In this document: positions 1-10,085 of the stretch, piece after piece
How positions within the stretch are numbered: the stretch's first letter is position 1
Layout: each line of letters begins with the position of its first letter
DNA from: JBMNOU01 sp050943215
GTDB lineage: Bacteria; Bacillota; Clostridia; Christensenellales; SZUA-584
Assembly (NCBI GenBank): GCA_050943215.1
Contig: JBMNOU010000002.1
Location: 1-64,000 of the forward strand
Direction of reading: 5' to 3'
DNA: 64,000 bases
Translations under genes and position numbers: made by a program
The notes under the pieces: generated by a model
Told to the model about the DNA's origin: nothing
Database searches by the model: none
What the model saw: the letters and a program-made list of their open reading frames with translations, nothing else

Positions 1-1
1 T

Positions 2-3000
2 ATTTCAGATAAAAATGACACACTTGGGGAACTAAAGAAAGCTTATCGAGAATATATCGATAGATATGCAAAATGGGCACGGGTTTTAAGCGCGTTCCCG
101 CCTGGGCGCATCCACCTGTATACTGATCAGATAAAAAAACTTAGGGATAGCCTTAGAAATATTTCAATCGTCAAATATATTAAAGAATTTCATACCATTC
201 TCGAATATCTGTCGGCGGTTGTAGAAAAAGCGACTGCTCAAAACGATAAAGATATCTTTGAGTGGGTTAAAACAATGGAAACAGCGCTTGGGGAATGCTA
301 TGTTGCATCAAGGCGGCTGTTCGGTCATACGGATAAACTCAGCCGGCGCGTTATCGCTATTTTTAACAGCATTGATTTTAAGAAACTCTATGATGAAGGA
401 AAGGCACTTTTTTCAATCGGGCTTGATATCAGACAGAATAAATTAAGCGACACGCATTACGACCTGCTCGCTTCCGAGGCAAGGCAGACCGGGTTTATCG
501 CAATCGCCAAAGGTGATGTCCCGGGAAAACACTGGTTTAGGCTTGCCCGGCCGCTCACTGTGGCTGGGGAAAACCGGGTTCTTCTTTCGTGGGGCGGCAC
601 AATGTTTGAGTATCTGATGCCGCTTATCATCATGAGAAGCTATGATAATACGTTGCTTGATGAAACATACAAGGCGGTTGTGACGATGCAGTATGATTAT
701 GGGGAGCAGCGGCGTGTTCCATGGGGTATATCTGAATCCGGGTACTACGCTTTCGATCTTCATATGAATTACCAATACAAAGCATTCGGCGTACCCGGGC
801 TCGGTATGAAATCGGGATTGGTTAGGGAGACGGTTATCTCTCCTTACTCTGCTTGCCTTGCGCTAACTATTAATGCGAAAGCCGTTTTATCAAACATGTA
901 TAGACTCGAAAAGATCGGGGCATTGGGTCGGTACGGTTTTTATGAAGCAATTGATTATACGCAGTCGAGGATGCAGAAAGGAAAGAAAAAACGCATTGTA
1001 AAAAGCTATATGTCACATCATCAGGGTATGATACTCGCATCGATACTGAATTGTCTTCAAGACGAAAAAATGCAGGAGCTGTTTCATAGCGCCACATGCG
1101 TTAAAGCAACCGAAATGCTGCTTAAAGAAAAAGTGCCACCAAGAAATATTACACTCAGTTTTGGCGATGAACAGCCCGATCAGCAAGAGTTTGCGGAAGA
1201 AATTCATGCCGTCAGAACATTTAAACATTTTTTATATTATCCAGAAGCACATTTTTTGTCAAACGGCAGCTATACGGTGATGATAACGCAATACGGTACA
1301 GGATATTCCATGTGCCGGGATATCATGATCCACAGATGGTACAGCGATTGTTTAAGGCGGGCTCCCGGTATACATGTATATATCAGGGACGCGGATAGCG
1401 GAGCGGTCTGGTCAGCGACATTTTTGCCGACGTGCGTCAGGGCAGATCAGGAACGTGCCGTCTTTGATCAGCATAAGGTAACATTCCACAGGCAAATCGG
1501 CAGCATTGAGACAACGCTTGATATATGCATATCGCCCGAGTGCGATATGGAGGTCAGAAGCCTCGATATCACCAACAATGGCGAAAAACCAGTTTCACTT
1601 AATGTATATTGTGCCTATACGCCTGCGCTTTGCAGCAGGAGGGATTTTGAGGCGCATCCCGCTTTTGCCGAGCTTTTTGTGCAGACAGAGACGGATCCGC
1701 AACACAATACGATATACGCAAGGCATAGAGGAAAGAATATATGCAACGCGATGAAGGTATGTACGGATGGCAGCGTGGAACTATTGACGGATCGGGCGAA
1801 TATATTCGGAAGGCAGAATATATTCGGCATACCTTCCTGTATGGATCAGCAGCGTGGAGAAAGGGATGTCACACGGGCCGTAGCTATTAAGTGCGGAATA
1901 GACCTGCCTGAAAAGGCATCTCGAAACATATCATTTGTGATTGCCGCTTCAGATAATATGCAGGATGTTGTTGAGTGTCTTTCTGGAATAACGGGTGAAG
2001 AGGATATTAGAAGGGTGTTTCATCTCGCGTGGACACATTCACAGGTCGAGATGCGATATTTAAAGCTTAAGGATATGCAGGCAAACCTATTTCAGCGGAT
2101 CGCTTCACGCACCGTTATCAATATACCATCCGTTCACACATACACCGGCGAGCCGGACGGCATGGAAACGCTGTGGAAGATGGGGCTATCCGGCGATTTG
2201 CCTATCATATGCCTGTTTGCACATGATATCGAAAATATTGATACTGTTAAAACAGTCGCTAAAGCACAGGAATTTATGAGCCACAGATGTGTAAAAGCGG
2301 ATTTGGTAATCATATACGATGGTGGTGCCGAGTATCTGTGCCCGGTACGAGATAGAATCAAAGAGCTCGAGCAAGCCGCTTTGGACAGGCCGTATAACAG
2401 AATCTACGCCTTTTCAAGAATGCATCTTTCGGATATGGACATTGCAACCATCGTCAGTGCTTCATGTCTTGTGCTTGAAGACAATATGCCTTTGCACGAA
2501 CAACTCAAAGTGAATCTTTTGACGCGCTCGCACGCTTTATTTGAACGGGACACAAATAAGGTCATGCCAAAGATGCCGAAACGATTAAAAGCTTTCGATA
2601 ATGGCAGCGGCGGTTTCATCAATCACGCAACCGAATACTGTGTTGACATTGCGGATAAAGCACCGCTCCCGTGGAGCAATATACTCGTAAACAAGGAATT
2701 CGGCAGTCTTGTCAGTGCGGGTGGGGGCGGATACACCTGGGCAGGCAACGCTCAGATGACCCGGCTAACGCCGTTTCGGAACGATTCTTTAACGGACATT
2801 GCGGGAGAGGGAGTATTTGTGCGTAATGACAGAACAGGAACGGTATTCAGCATAATGCCCGACGTATATGCGTCAGGGAGATACCGGGTGACGCATGGGT
2901 TTGGATATACGTTGTTTGAACAGTTTGGGCAAATTGGCACAAACGTTGCCTTTTTTGTGGACCTAGATATGCCGGTAAAGGCGGGTATATTGAGCATCGA

Positions 3001-4924
3001 AAACAATACCGGCAGAGATGAAACATTCTCAGTATATTATTTTGCCGAGCCGGGTATTGTCACACCATGCAACAGTTTGACAGCCAGGTTTAAAGGAGAT
3101 GTTTTCGAAGCGGCTTCCTCGTTCTCAGATCCCGAAAAAGCAATATTTATGGCGGTGCCGGGACAGGACCTTAGGTATACTGCTTCGTCCTATGAGTTTT
3201 TCGGGTCTCCCGGAAACAACATATTGCCCGAAGCGCTTAAAACGAAAGAGCTTTCGAACAGCGACGGTGAGGGCGCGACGCTGCTTGCACTGCAGACAAC
3301 CATTAGATTGGGTGCGGGAGAGAGAAAAGAGCTCGCTCTGCTGTTAGGATACGGCGATCAGCAGCAAATAGACGGCATCATAGCAGCGATGGATACTCCC
3401 GAAAAGTTGAAAGAGAGATACCAACAGACAAAAGCATATTGGCTGAGTCTAGTGGAAGGGATCAAGGTGTCAACGCAAAGCAAGTCTTTCGATACGTTGG
3501 TTAACGGTTGGCTTATCTATCAGACGTATGCGTCTAGAATTTGGGGCCGGACGGGATATTACCAATCGGGCGGCGCTTACGGTTTCAGAGACCAGCTGCA
3601 GGATGTTATGGCGTTAATTTATACGGATCCCGGCATTGCGCGGGAGCATATAATAAAGTTCGCAGAGCGACAGTTTATCGAGGGCGATGTGCTTCACTGG
3701 TGGCATGAGCCGACAAGCGGAGTGCGTACGAAAATCAAAGATGATAAGCTGTTTTTACCGTATGTTACGTGCGAATATGAGCGTATTACAGGCGACATGA
3801 GTGTGTTTGATCAGAGCATTAAATACCTCGACGGAAAACCTATACCCGAAGGCCAATATGACATATACGAAGAGTTTACAGTTGGGGATACAAAAGAAAG
3901 CCTGTTCATGCATTGCGTAAGGGCAATCGATTCTGCGCTGGTATTCGGCGAAAAGGGTCTGCCATTGATGGGCTCGGGTGACTGGAACGATGGAATGGAC
4001 AAAATCGGCGAGCATGGAAAGGGAGAGAGCGTCTGGCTCGCATTCTTCCTTGTCGAAGTGCTGCGCATGTTTGCGGCGCTGTGCCGTGCAAAGGGCGAAC
4101 ATTCAATTGCCCAGAGATATGAGGCTCAGAGGGAGACATTAAAAAACAATATTGAAAAGAACGCATGGGGCGGCGAATGGTATTTACGCGCATTTTTTGA
4201 CGACGGTACGCCAGTTGGGAGCAAAGCGTGCCCCGAATGCAAGATTGATCTAGTCTCTCAGGCATGGGCTGTTATTTCAGGCGCAGTAAGGGCCAGACGA
4301 GCGTTTTTGGCAGCGGAAGAAAATCTAGTAATGCGCGAAGAAGGCGTCATCCGTTTGCTGACGCCGGCGTTTGATAAATGGGATAAGGACCCCGGATATA
4401 TTAAATCATACCTTCCGGGGTTACGTGAAAACGGCGGACAGTATAGCCACGCCGCTGCATGGTTTGTAATCGCTGCAACCAAGCTTCGAGAAAAAAATAC
4501 CGCGATGGCGCTGTTTCAGATGCTGAACCCGATCAATCATACGAGAACGCCTGCAGCAGTCGCGAAATATAAAGGTGAACCGTATGTGATGGCTGCTGAT
4601 GTCTATTACTCGGAAGAGCATAAGGGGCGGGCCGGCTGGACATGGTACACAGGTAGTTCGGGCTGGATGTACCAGGCTGCGATAATCCATCTATTGGGGA
4701 TGAGGATAGATAGGGATGTTCTTTCCATCTATCCATGTGTTCCTGACGATTTTGGCCAATACTCAATCGAATACAACAAAGACGGCACGTTATATATTAT
4801 TACCGTCGATATTAAGCCTGGATATAAGGGCACCGCGTGGCTCAGCATTGACGGACAGGACAAGCAAAAGGGTATTAAACTGGACAAACAAGGTGGCGTT
4901 TATCAAATTTACGCTTGTTGGTAA
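2..4924 (+). CDS. Cyclic beta-1,2-glucan synthase-like protein, C-terminal part (5' end outside window)
   Basis: The frame is open from base 2, so the gene begins before the window; 1640 residues are visible. The first ~90 residues are helical. A glycoamylase-like domain follows (about residues 150-360, with GISESGYYAFD and KSYMSHHQGMIL), then a long beta-rich region and a C-terminal GH94 phosphorylase-like (alpha/alpha)6 domain. That domain carries GSGDWNDGMDKIGEHGKGES, coded near 3970-4030, whose WND aspartate is the usual general acid of GH94. This order matches the very large cyclic beta-1,2-glucan synthase/NdvB family (about 2800 residues), in which a membrane GT84 module lies upstream; that module would be outside the window. 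In the known family the GH94 part trims chain length and the middle domain closes the ring. The Clostridial substrate is not established, so the glucan assignment is by family only. The gene ends just before ygiQ with no room for a terminator. Confidence 0.8.
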   Translation: MSDKNDTLGELKKAYREYIDRYAKWARVLSAFPPGRIHLYTDQIKKLRDSLRNISIVKYIKEFHTILEYLSAVVEKATAQNDKDIFEWVKTMETALGECYVASRRLFGHTDKLSRRVIAIFNSIDFKKLYDEGKALFSIGLDIRQNKLSDTHYDLLASEARQTGFIAIAKGDVPGKHWFRLARPLTVAGENRVLLSWGGTMFEYLMPLIIMRSYDNTLLDETYKAVVTMQYDYGEQRRVPWGISESGYYAFDLHMNYQYKAFGVPGLGMKSGLVRETVISPYSACLALTINAKAVLSNMYRLEKIGALGRYGFYEAIDYTQSRMQKGKKKRIVKSYMSHHQGMILASILNCLQDEKMQELFHSATCVKATEMLLKEKVPPRNITLSFGDEQPDQQEFAEEIHAVRTFKHFLYYPEAHFLSNGSYTVMITQYGTGYSMCRDIMIHRWYSDCLRRAPGIHVYIRDADSGAVWSATFLPTCVRADQERAVFDQHKVTFHRQIGSIETTLDICISPECDMEVRSLDITNNGEKPVSLNVYCAYTPALCSRRDFEAHPAFAELFVQTETDPQHNTIYARHRGKNICNAMKVCTDGSVELLTDRANIFGRQNIFGIPSCMDQQRGERDVTRAVAIKCGIDLPEKASRNISFVIAASDNMQDVVECLSGITGEEDIRRVFHLAWTHSQVEMRYLKLKDMQANLFQRIASRTVINIPSVHTYTGEPDGMETLWKMGLSGDLPIICLFAHDIENIDTVKTVAKAQEFMSHRCVKADLVIIYDGGAEYLCPVRDRIKELEQAALDRPYNRIYAFSRMHLSDMDIATIVSASCLVLEDNMPLHEQLKVNLLTRSHALFERDTNKVMPKMPKRLKAFDNGSGGFINHATEYCVDIADKAPLPWSNILVNKEFGSLVSAGGGGYTWAGNAQMTRLTPFRNDSLTDIAGEGVFVRNDRTGTVFSIMPDVYASGRYRVTHGFGYTLFEQFGQIGTNVAFFVDLDMPVKAGILSIENNTGRDETFSVYYFAEPGIVTPCNSLTARFKGDVFEAASSFSDPEKAIFMAVPGQDLRYTASSYEFFGSPGNNILPEALKTKELSNSDGEGATLLALQTTIRLGAGERKELALLLGYGDQQQIDGIIAAMDTPEKLKERYQQTKAYWLSLVEGIKVSTQSKSFDTLVNGWLIYQTYASRIWGRTGYYQSGGAYGFRDQLQDVMALIYTDPGIAREHIIKFAERQFIEGDVLHWWHEPTSGVRTKIKDDKLFLPYVTCEYERITGDMSVFDQSIKYLDGKPIPEGQYDIYEEFTVGDTKESLFMHCVRAIDSALVFGEKGLPLMGSGDWNDGMDKIGEHGKGESVWLAFFLVEVLRMFAALCRAKGEHSIAQRYEAQRETLKNNIEKNAWGGEWYLRAFFDDGTPVGSKACPECKIDLVSQAWAVISGAVRARRAFLAAEENLVMREEGVIRLLTPAFDKWDKDPGYIKSYLPGLRENGGQYSHAAAWFVIAATKLREKNTAMALFQMLNPINHTRTPAAVAKYKGEPYVMAADVYYSEEHKGRAGWTWYTGSSGWMYQAAIIHLLGMRIDRDVLSIYPCVPDDFGQYSIEYNKDGTLYIITVDIKPGYKGTAWLSIDGQDKQKGIKLDKQGGVYQIYACW

Positions 4925-4950
4925 ACGTATGCGGATGGTATACTCAACGC

Positions 4951-6801
4951 ATGGACACAGAATTTTTGCCGATGTCGCGACACGAGATGGGTGCGCAGAA
5001 AATAGAAGAGCTCGATTTTATCGTGGTAACACCCGATGCTTACGTTGACCACCCGTCTTTCGCGGCCGCTCTCATTGGCCGTTATGTGCAAAGCTTAGGT
5101 TTTAGCGTGGGGATTATTGCGCAGCCTGATTGGAGGTCAAGCACCGATTTTTTAAAGCTAGGAACGCCTAAATACGCTTTTCTGCTAAGCGGCGGCAACA
5201 TGGACGGCATTGTGAATATGTACACATCCGCCAAAACTGCCCGGAAGCGGGACGCGTATTCTCCAGCAGGTAAAATGGGTTTACGCCCACTAAGGCCAAC
5301 AATCGTATATACGGCGAGGCTGAAACAGGCTCATAAGAACACGCCAGTGCTCATTGGCGGGATTGAGGCGACTCAACGGCGGTTTGCGCATTACGATTAT
5401 TTGGAGGACAAGGTAAGGCGGTCATATCTTGTCGACAGTAAAGCGGATCTGCTCGTATACGGTATGGGTGAAAAGCCGCTCGAAGAGATATGCTATCGTA
5501 TTAAGGACGGTGAAAAAGTCAGCGATATGCGCGTAAGAGGGACTTGTGTGATGCGCCATTTAGCGGAGGGTATTGGCCATTATATTGAATTGCCTTCTTA
5601 TGAAAGTGTATCTGCCAGCAAAAAAGAATTTGCGGAAGCGTATAGAATCATCCACAACAATACGATGACCGATGGAAAAACGCTTGTACAGATGCACAGC
5701 GATAGGTATATTGTTCAGTTTCCGCCGTCGCAGCCTTTGTCCACATCCAAAATGGATGCCATATACGATCTTCCGTTTACACGCAGGCAGCATCCGTCAT
5801 ATAAAGAACCTGTACCTGCGCTTTCAGAGGTGCAGTTTAGCATCACTTCCCTAAGGGGCTGTCCCGGTATGTGCGCGTTTTGCTCGATCTCTGCGCACCA
5901 AGGCAAACGCATACAAAAACGGTCAAAAAGGTCCATTATTGGGGAGGCAAAGCGTTTTGCATCAATGCCCGAATTCAAAGGGATTATTTCGGATGTCGGG
6001 GGGCCCACCGCCAACTTTTATGACGCTGTCTGCACAGCGAAAAACTCACGGGGCTGTTCAAATACGTGTCTTGCGCCGCATATCTGCGGCAACTTAAAAG
6101 TCAGTCATAAAGGAATTACCGAGATACTTGAAGCGCTTGAACACGTGCCCGGTATAAAACGAGTATTTATCCGCTCGGGACTTAGGTACGATTATATCAT
6201 GGCTGATCGTGACAGCAGATTTTTTGACAGGCTTGTCAAAAAACACGTAAGCGGACAATTGAAAGTAGCTCCCGAGCATGTTTGCGCAGATGTGCTTTCT
6301 TTGATGAACAAGCCAAACTACAGGGTATACGAAAGTTTCGCAAAGCGGTTTTCCGCATTGACGCATAAAGCGGGAAAGCAGCAGTATTTGCTGCCTTATT
6401 ATATATCCTCGCATCCGGGGAGCACTCTAATGGATGCGATTACCCTCGCGCTTAAGCTAAAACAGCAACGGTTTATCCCAGAGCAGGTGCAAGACTTCTA
6501 CCCAACACCCGGAACGCTATCTACATGCATGTATTATACCGGCATGCATCCGCTTACAAAAAAACCGATATACGTTGCGACAACAAAAGAAGAAAAAATA
6601 ATGCAGCGGGCTTTACTGCAGTTTAATAACAAGCGTAACTGGCCAATCATCAGAGAAGCTTTAAAAAAAGCGGGCCGGGAAGATCTCATCGGCAATGCAA
6701 GCGATTGTCTTGTACCGCCCGCAACGATAAAGCAGACAAAAGCTAAAAACTTTCAAAAGACCCGTCAAAAGAACAAAACCACAACAGCGAAGAGAAAATA
6801 G
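4951..6801 (+). CDS. YgiQ family radical SAM protein
   Basis: The 616-residue product matches the YgiQ/UPF0313 family of large radical SAM proteins of unknown substrate. It opens with FLPMSRHEMG and VVTPDAYVDHPSFA, the typical N-terminus, followed by a cobalamin-binding-like region. The radical SAM cluster motif is GCPGMCAFCSISAHQG (CxxxCxxC variant), coded near 5860-5890. An in-frame TTG at 4915 would add 12 residues with no family resemblance and overlap the upstream gene, so I chose ATG 4951. The C-terminus is a basic, Lys/Thr-rich tail. It is probably co-transcribed with the preceding glucan synthase gene. The enzyme should act in the cytoplasm with a 4Fe-4S cluster and S-adenosylmethionine; the reaction is unknown. 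Confidence 0.88.
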   Translation: MDTEFLPMSRHEMGAQKIEELDFIVVTPDAYVDHPSFAAALIGRYVQSLGFSVGIIAQPDWRSSTDFLKLGTPKYAFLLSGGNMDGIVNMYTSAKTARKRDAYSPAGKMGLRPLRPTIVYTARLKQAHKNTPVLIGGIEATQRRFAHYDYLEDKVRRSYLVDSKADLLVYGMGEKPLEEICYRIKDGEKVSDMRVRGTCVMRHLAEGIGHYIELPSYESVSASKKEFAEAYRIIHNNTMTDGKTLVQMHSDRYIVQFPPSQPLSTSKMDAIYDLPFTRRQHPSYKEPVPALSEVQFSITSLRGCPGMCAFCSISAHQGKRIQKRSKRSIIGEAKRFASMPEFKGIISDVGGPTANFYDAVCTAKNSRGCSNTCLAPHICGNLKVSHKGITEILEALEHVPGIKRVFIRSGLRYDYIMADRDSRFFDRLVKKHVSGQLKVAPEHVCADVLSLMNKPNYRVYESFAKRFSALTHKAGKQQYLLPYYISSHPGSTLMDAITLALKLKQQRFIPEQVQDFYPTPGTLSTCMYYTGMHPLTKKPIYVATTKEEKIMQRALLQFNNKRNWPIIREALKKAGREDLIGNASDCLVPPATIKQTKAKNFQKTRQKNKTTTAKRK

Positions 6802-6967
6802 CATATCTTTCACTGAATATATGCATTACCTAAAATGAATAATATTTAGTAAAGGATATATAAGCCTGCTAAAAACAATAGGCATACGGGTAGAATGCAG
6901 CCTGTTGATGGCAGCTATTGGTGTATACGGAGCTGATAGAACTTTCATTTTATTATTGGTCATATTG

Positions 6968-6976
6968 TGGTATAAT
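6968..6976 (+). promoter_or_regulatory. Extended -10 promoter of the two-component operon
   Basis: TGG directly followed by a perfect TATAAT (6971-6976) gives an extended -10 element about 30 bases before the response regulator start. No good -35 hexamer lies at 16-18 bases, as is usual for extended -10 promoters. The 170 bases between ygiQ and this site hold nothing else that I recognise. Confidence 0.6.
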
Positions 6977-7005
6977 TAACAACATAATATGCAAGGAGAA
7001 TGGGT

Positions 7006-7695
7006 ATGAAAAGAATACTGATCGTCGATGACGAGCCAAGTTTGATAAAGGGACTTCGCTTTAATTTGGAACAGCAGGATGGATACATAGTAGACGAGGC
7101 GTTGGATGGGGAACAGGCGCTGAACGTTTTTGATCCTGATAAATATGATCTGGTACTTCTTGATCTGATGCTGCCCAAAGTGGATGGCATGGAGGTCTGC
7201 CAGCGCATTCGCAGTATTTCCGATGTGCCCATTATCATGCTGACCGCAAAGGGTGACGATATGGACAAGATCATGGGACTCGAATTTGGGGCAGATGATT
7301 ATATGACCAAACCTTTTAATATGCTTGAGCTCAAAGCCAGAATCAAGACAATTTTTAGGCGCATGGAAGGCGTTGAAAAGACGAAAGAGCCGCAGGTGCT
7401 GCGCGCTAAGAATATGACTGTCAACCTTGAAAATAGAAGTGTTGTGATTGACGGCCGGGATATCAGCCTTACTGCGAAAGAGTTCGATTTGCTGCAGCTG
7501 TTTATTACAAACAGAGGCAAGGTATACGATAGAGAAAAGCTTTTGGAGTTGATCTGGAAATACGAGTATCTCGGTGACTTAAGGACAGTTGATGTCCATA
7601 TACGTCGCCTGAGAGAAAAGATAGAGAGTAACCCGGCAAAGCCCGAATTCATATTGACCAAGTGGGGAGTGGGATACTATTTCTCGAATAAATAA
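7006..7695 (+). CDS. OmpR/PhoB-family DNA-binding response regulator
   Basis: This 229-residue protein has a receiver domain (acidic pair DDE at residues 8-10, phospho-acceptor Asp53 in LLDLMLPKVDG, conserved Lys in MLTAKGDD) and a C-terminal winged-helix domain ending LTKWGVGYYFSNK. It is typical of PhoB/WalR-like regulators. AAGGAG at 6993-6998 lies 7 bases before ATG 7006 but only one base before the upstream ATG 7000, so 7006 is the better start. The gene overlaps the histidine kinase frame downstream. It should be phosphorylated by that kinase and control envelope-related genes, to judge from the two lipoproteins in the same operon, but no target site can be read here. Confidence 0.92.
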   Translation: MKRILIVDDEPSLIKGLRFNLEQQDGYIVDEALDGEQALNVFDPDKYDLVLLDLMLPKVDGMEVCQRIRSISDVPIIMLTAKGDDMDKIMGLEFGADDYMTKPFNMLELKARIKTIFRRMEGVEKTKEPQVLRAKNMTVNLENRSVVIDGRDISLTAKEFDLLQLFITNRGKVYDREKLLELIWKYEYLGDLRTVDVHIRRLREKIESNPAKPEFILTKWGVGYYFSNK

Positions 7696-9109
7696 CATTC
7701 TATATTCAATACGATGGCGGTTTGTATTCATATATTTATTTGTCGCGGCTGCGGCCTTTGCAGCGGTGACTCTGGTTGTCGCTTATCTTGCTGAAGATTA
7801 CCTTGTTCAGATTCGCGTTGGAGATCAGCTGAAAAGCACCAACAGCGTGGCTGTCAGCATGGCGCCATATCTTTACAACTCAAACGCCAAGAAAATGTTC
7901 GAATTAGCAGAGGAGAGCTCACAAAAATACGGCGGGCGTTTTTTGGTGCTTAACAAGTCGGGAATTGTGCAGGCCGATAGCTTTTCTATTCTCAATGGTC
8001 AAAAGATAGAACATAAGGAAATATCGGATGTCTTGCTTGGGCCCAGTGATACTTCGTACGGTTTTCATGCGATAGACGACGGTAAGGACAAAACGTTTTA
8101 TGCGGTGTATTATACGGCTGCTATTGTGTACAATTCAGAAACGATCGGGGCAGTGCTTTTTGCGGATGATATACAGGACGTTGTGGAAACGACGAGGCAT
8201 TTTGTCGTTATACTCATTATCATATCCGCTTCCGCATGTTTGGTAATGGTTCTGATTAGCCTTGTGTTTTCCGAATATATTACGCGGCCGATTAATGAAC
8301 TTAAAAAAGTCGCACTCTCCATATCAAGGGGAAATCTGCGCCAGCGGATAAAGGTGACGGGCAAAAGTGAAATTGCCGAGCTTGCAAATACGTTTAATAC
8401 AATGAGCGAAAAGCTTGAGAACATGGACAGAGAGCGCAGCGAATTCGTGTCGAACGCTTCGCATGAGCTCAAAACGCCCCTCAGTTCGATGAAGATTCTG
8501 ATTGAATCTTTGTTATATCAGGATAACGTGGACGAAGGGATTTATAAAGAATTCTTATCCGATATCAATAGAGAAATTGACCGACTCAACGAAACGATAA
8601 CGGGACTGCTGATGCTGGCTAAAACGGATAGCGAAGCCGAGGTTTTAACACTGAATAAGATATTGTTAAGCGAGCTCGTTTATAAGGCTGTTGCTGCCTT
8701 AAAACCGATTGCGAATGGGAAAAACGTTACTCTATCATACACCGTCAACAATGAGATCGAGATACAATGTGATGCGCTTAAAATCATGCAGGCTGTCATG
8801 AATCTGATTGACAATGCCGTTAAATATACGGACGAGGGTGGGCATGTCTGGGTCACGCTGCAAAAATCCGGTGCCAATGCGGCCATTATCGTCAAAGACG
8901 ACGGTTGCGGCATACCAGAAAAGGAGATTGTGCAGCTTTTCGACCGTTTCTATCGTATCGACAAAGCAAGGTCCAGGGATACGGGCGGAAGCGGGCTTGG
9001 GCTGCATATATCGCGTAAAATCGCACTGCTGCACGGCGGGAGCATTGATGTGCAGAGCGAGGAAGGAAAAGGCAGTATATTTACGCTGTATCTGCCTAAA
9101 AAGGGTTAG
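7679..9109 (+). CDS. Sensor histidine kinase, probable non-canonical ATT start
   Basis: This is the cognate kinase of the upstream regulator. Domains in order: a first transmembrane segment, an extracellular sensor of about 110 residues, a second transmembrane segment (HFVVILIIISASACLVMVLI), HAMP, HisKA with phospho-accepting His in SNASHELKTPLSS, and HATPase (NLIDNAVKYT, DDGCGIPEKE, GGSGLGL). The first ordinary start codon in frame, GTG 7766, falls inside the first membrane segment. Upstream the frame stays open back to TGA 7655 and reads SRINNILYSIRWRFVFIYLF, a normal kinase N-terminus, but contains no ATG, GTG or TTG. I propose ATT at 7679, nine bases after GGGGAG (7664-7669) and overlapping the regulator by 17 bases. 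From there the product is 476 residues. From GTG 7766 it would be 447. Confidence 0.85.
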   Translation: MSRINNILYSIRWRFVFIYLFVAAAAFAAVTLVVAYLAEDYLVQIRVGDQLKSTNSVAVSMAPYLYNSNAKKMFELAEESSQKYGGRFLVLNKSGIVQADSFSILNGQKIEHKEISDVLLGPSDTSYGFHAIDDGKDKTFYAVYYTAAIVYNSETIGAVLFADDIQDVVETTRHFVVILIIISASACLVMVLISLVFSEYITRPINELKKVALSISRGNLRQRIKVTGKSEIAELANTFNTMSEKLENMDRERSEFVSNASHELKTPLSSMKILIESLLYQDNVDEGIYKEFLSDINREIDRLNETITGLLMLAKTDSEAEVLTLNKILLSELVYKAVAALKPIANGKNVTLSYTVNNEIEIQCDALKIMQAVMNLIDNAVKYTDEGGHVWVTLQKSGANAAIIVKDDGCGIPEKEIVQLFDRFYRIDKARSRDTGGSGLGLHISRKIALLHGGSIDVQSEEGKGSIFTLYLPKKG

Positions 9110-9118
9110 GAGAAAAAA

Positions 9119-10075
9119 ATGCGTCAGATAATAATATTGATTATCGTTATTTGTGTATTGTTGATAACGGCAGCAGGATGTTCGGGTCCTGCCCGTGTTG
9201 AGCCTGTCAACACCCCGGATATCAATCCGAAAGCGGAAGCTGCGAATAAAGACACATCGGCCGTAACACTTTATTTCAGCTATCGCGGCGAAAATTTTCT
9301 TGCCGGAGAAACGCGTACGATTGATATTCCGGTCAGCGATAATATGGAAGCCGCGGTAGTAAGGGCGCTTATCGAAGGCCCTTCGGCGGATAAAGACGAG
9401 CTAGTGGGGCTTTTTTGGGATGGCATAAAGCTAGTGGGTGTGGATAGTAATGAAGATTACTTGTTTGTTACGCTTAGCGAGGCTTTTGTGTCGACAGATC
9501 CGGGTGTTATTGCTCTCGAAGATAGAGACGTGCACGAACAAAAAAAGCTGGCGATATATTCTATTGTCAATACTCTTATCGAAATGGGGAAATATTCGAG
9601 GGTACAGATTTATGTTGACCGGGAAGGCGGCGTGCGCCAGAGAATCACGCTAAGCGAAGCCGGCTGGACGCTGGATTCGGGTACATGGCTCGAGCCGCTC
9701 CCTAGAGATTCGTCTCTTATTCTGACGCCAGAGAATACGCTGAAAGAATCGCTCAAATCCTTCGGTAAGAAAGATTGGGTAAGGCTTTACAACTTTATTG
9801 CATACACAAGCCCTGACGGAACGATCAAGCCGGATATCGATGCATTTTCCGAATCGCTGGCACAAAAGGGTAATGTGCTCGAAGATTTTAGCGTGATTGA
9901 CAGCAACGTGTCTTTTAACGGACAGTCCGCTGTGGTTATGCTGAACTATTCTGTTAAAACAAGGGAAGGCGACACGATCGAGAGAACGAACATTCCTGTT
10001 GAGATTATCAGGGAAGATGACATATGGAAACTATTATATACATCGCTGGTGGGTATGCTGATTAATATAGGATAG
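9119..10075 (+). CDS. GerMN domain lipoprotein
   Basis: The 318-residue product begins with a lipoprotein signal peptide ending in a lipobox (ITAAGC, modified Cys about residue 21), so it should be anchored to the outer face of the membrane. A GerMN domain follows (about residues 50-185; VTLYFSYRGENFLAGETRTI, ALIEGPSADKD, YSIVNTLIEMG). The C-terminal third resembles a small cystatin/NTF2-like fold. GerMN domains occur in GerM of spore formers and in LpqB-like lipoproteins next to two-component systems. It starts 9 bases after the kinase stop behind a GGAG site and is surely in the same operon. It may modulate the kinase or work in the cell wall; neither can be read from sequence. Confidence 0.82.
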   Translation: MRQIIILIIVICVLLITAAGCSGPARVEPVNTPDINPKAEAANKDTSAVTLYFSYRGENFLAGETRTIDIPVSDNMEAAVVRALIEGPSADKDELVGLFWDGIKLVGVDSNEDYLFVTLSEAFVSTDPGVIALEDRDVHEQKKLAIYSIVNTLIEMGKYSRVQIYVDREGGVRQRITLSEAGWTLDSGTWLEPLPRDSSLILTPENTLKESLKSFGKKDWVRLYNFIAYTSPDGTIKPDIDAFSESLAQKGNVLEDFSVIDSNVSFNGQSAVVMLNYSVKTREGDTIERTNIPVEIIREDDIWKLLYTSLVGMLINIG

Positions 10076-10085
10076 AAAGATAGAC

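Noticed and set aside
7713..7800. ATG at 7713 as alternative start of the kinase
   Set aside because: It is in a different frame and reads a Cys-rich stretch (AVCIHIFICRGCGLC) unlike any kinase. It would need a frameshift.
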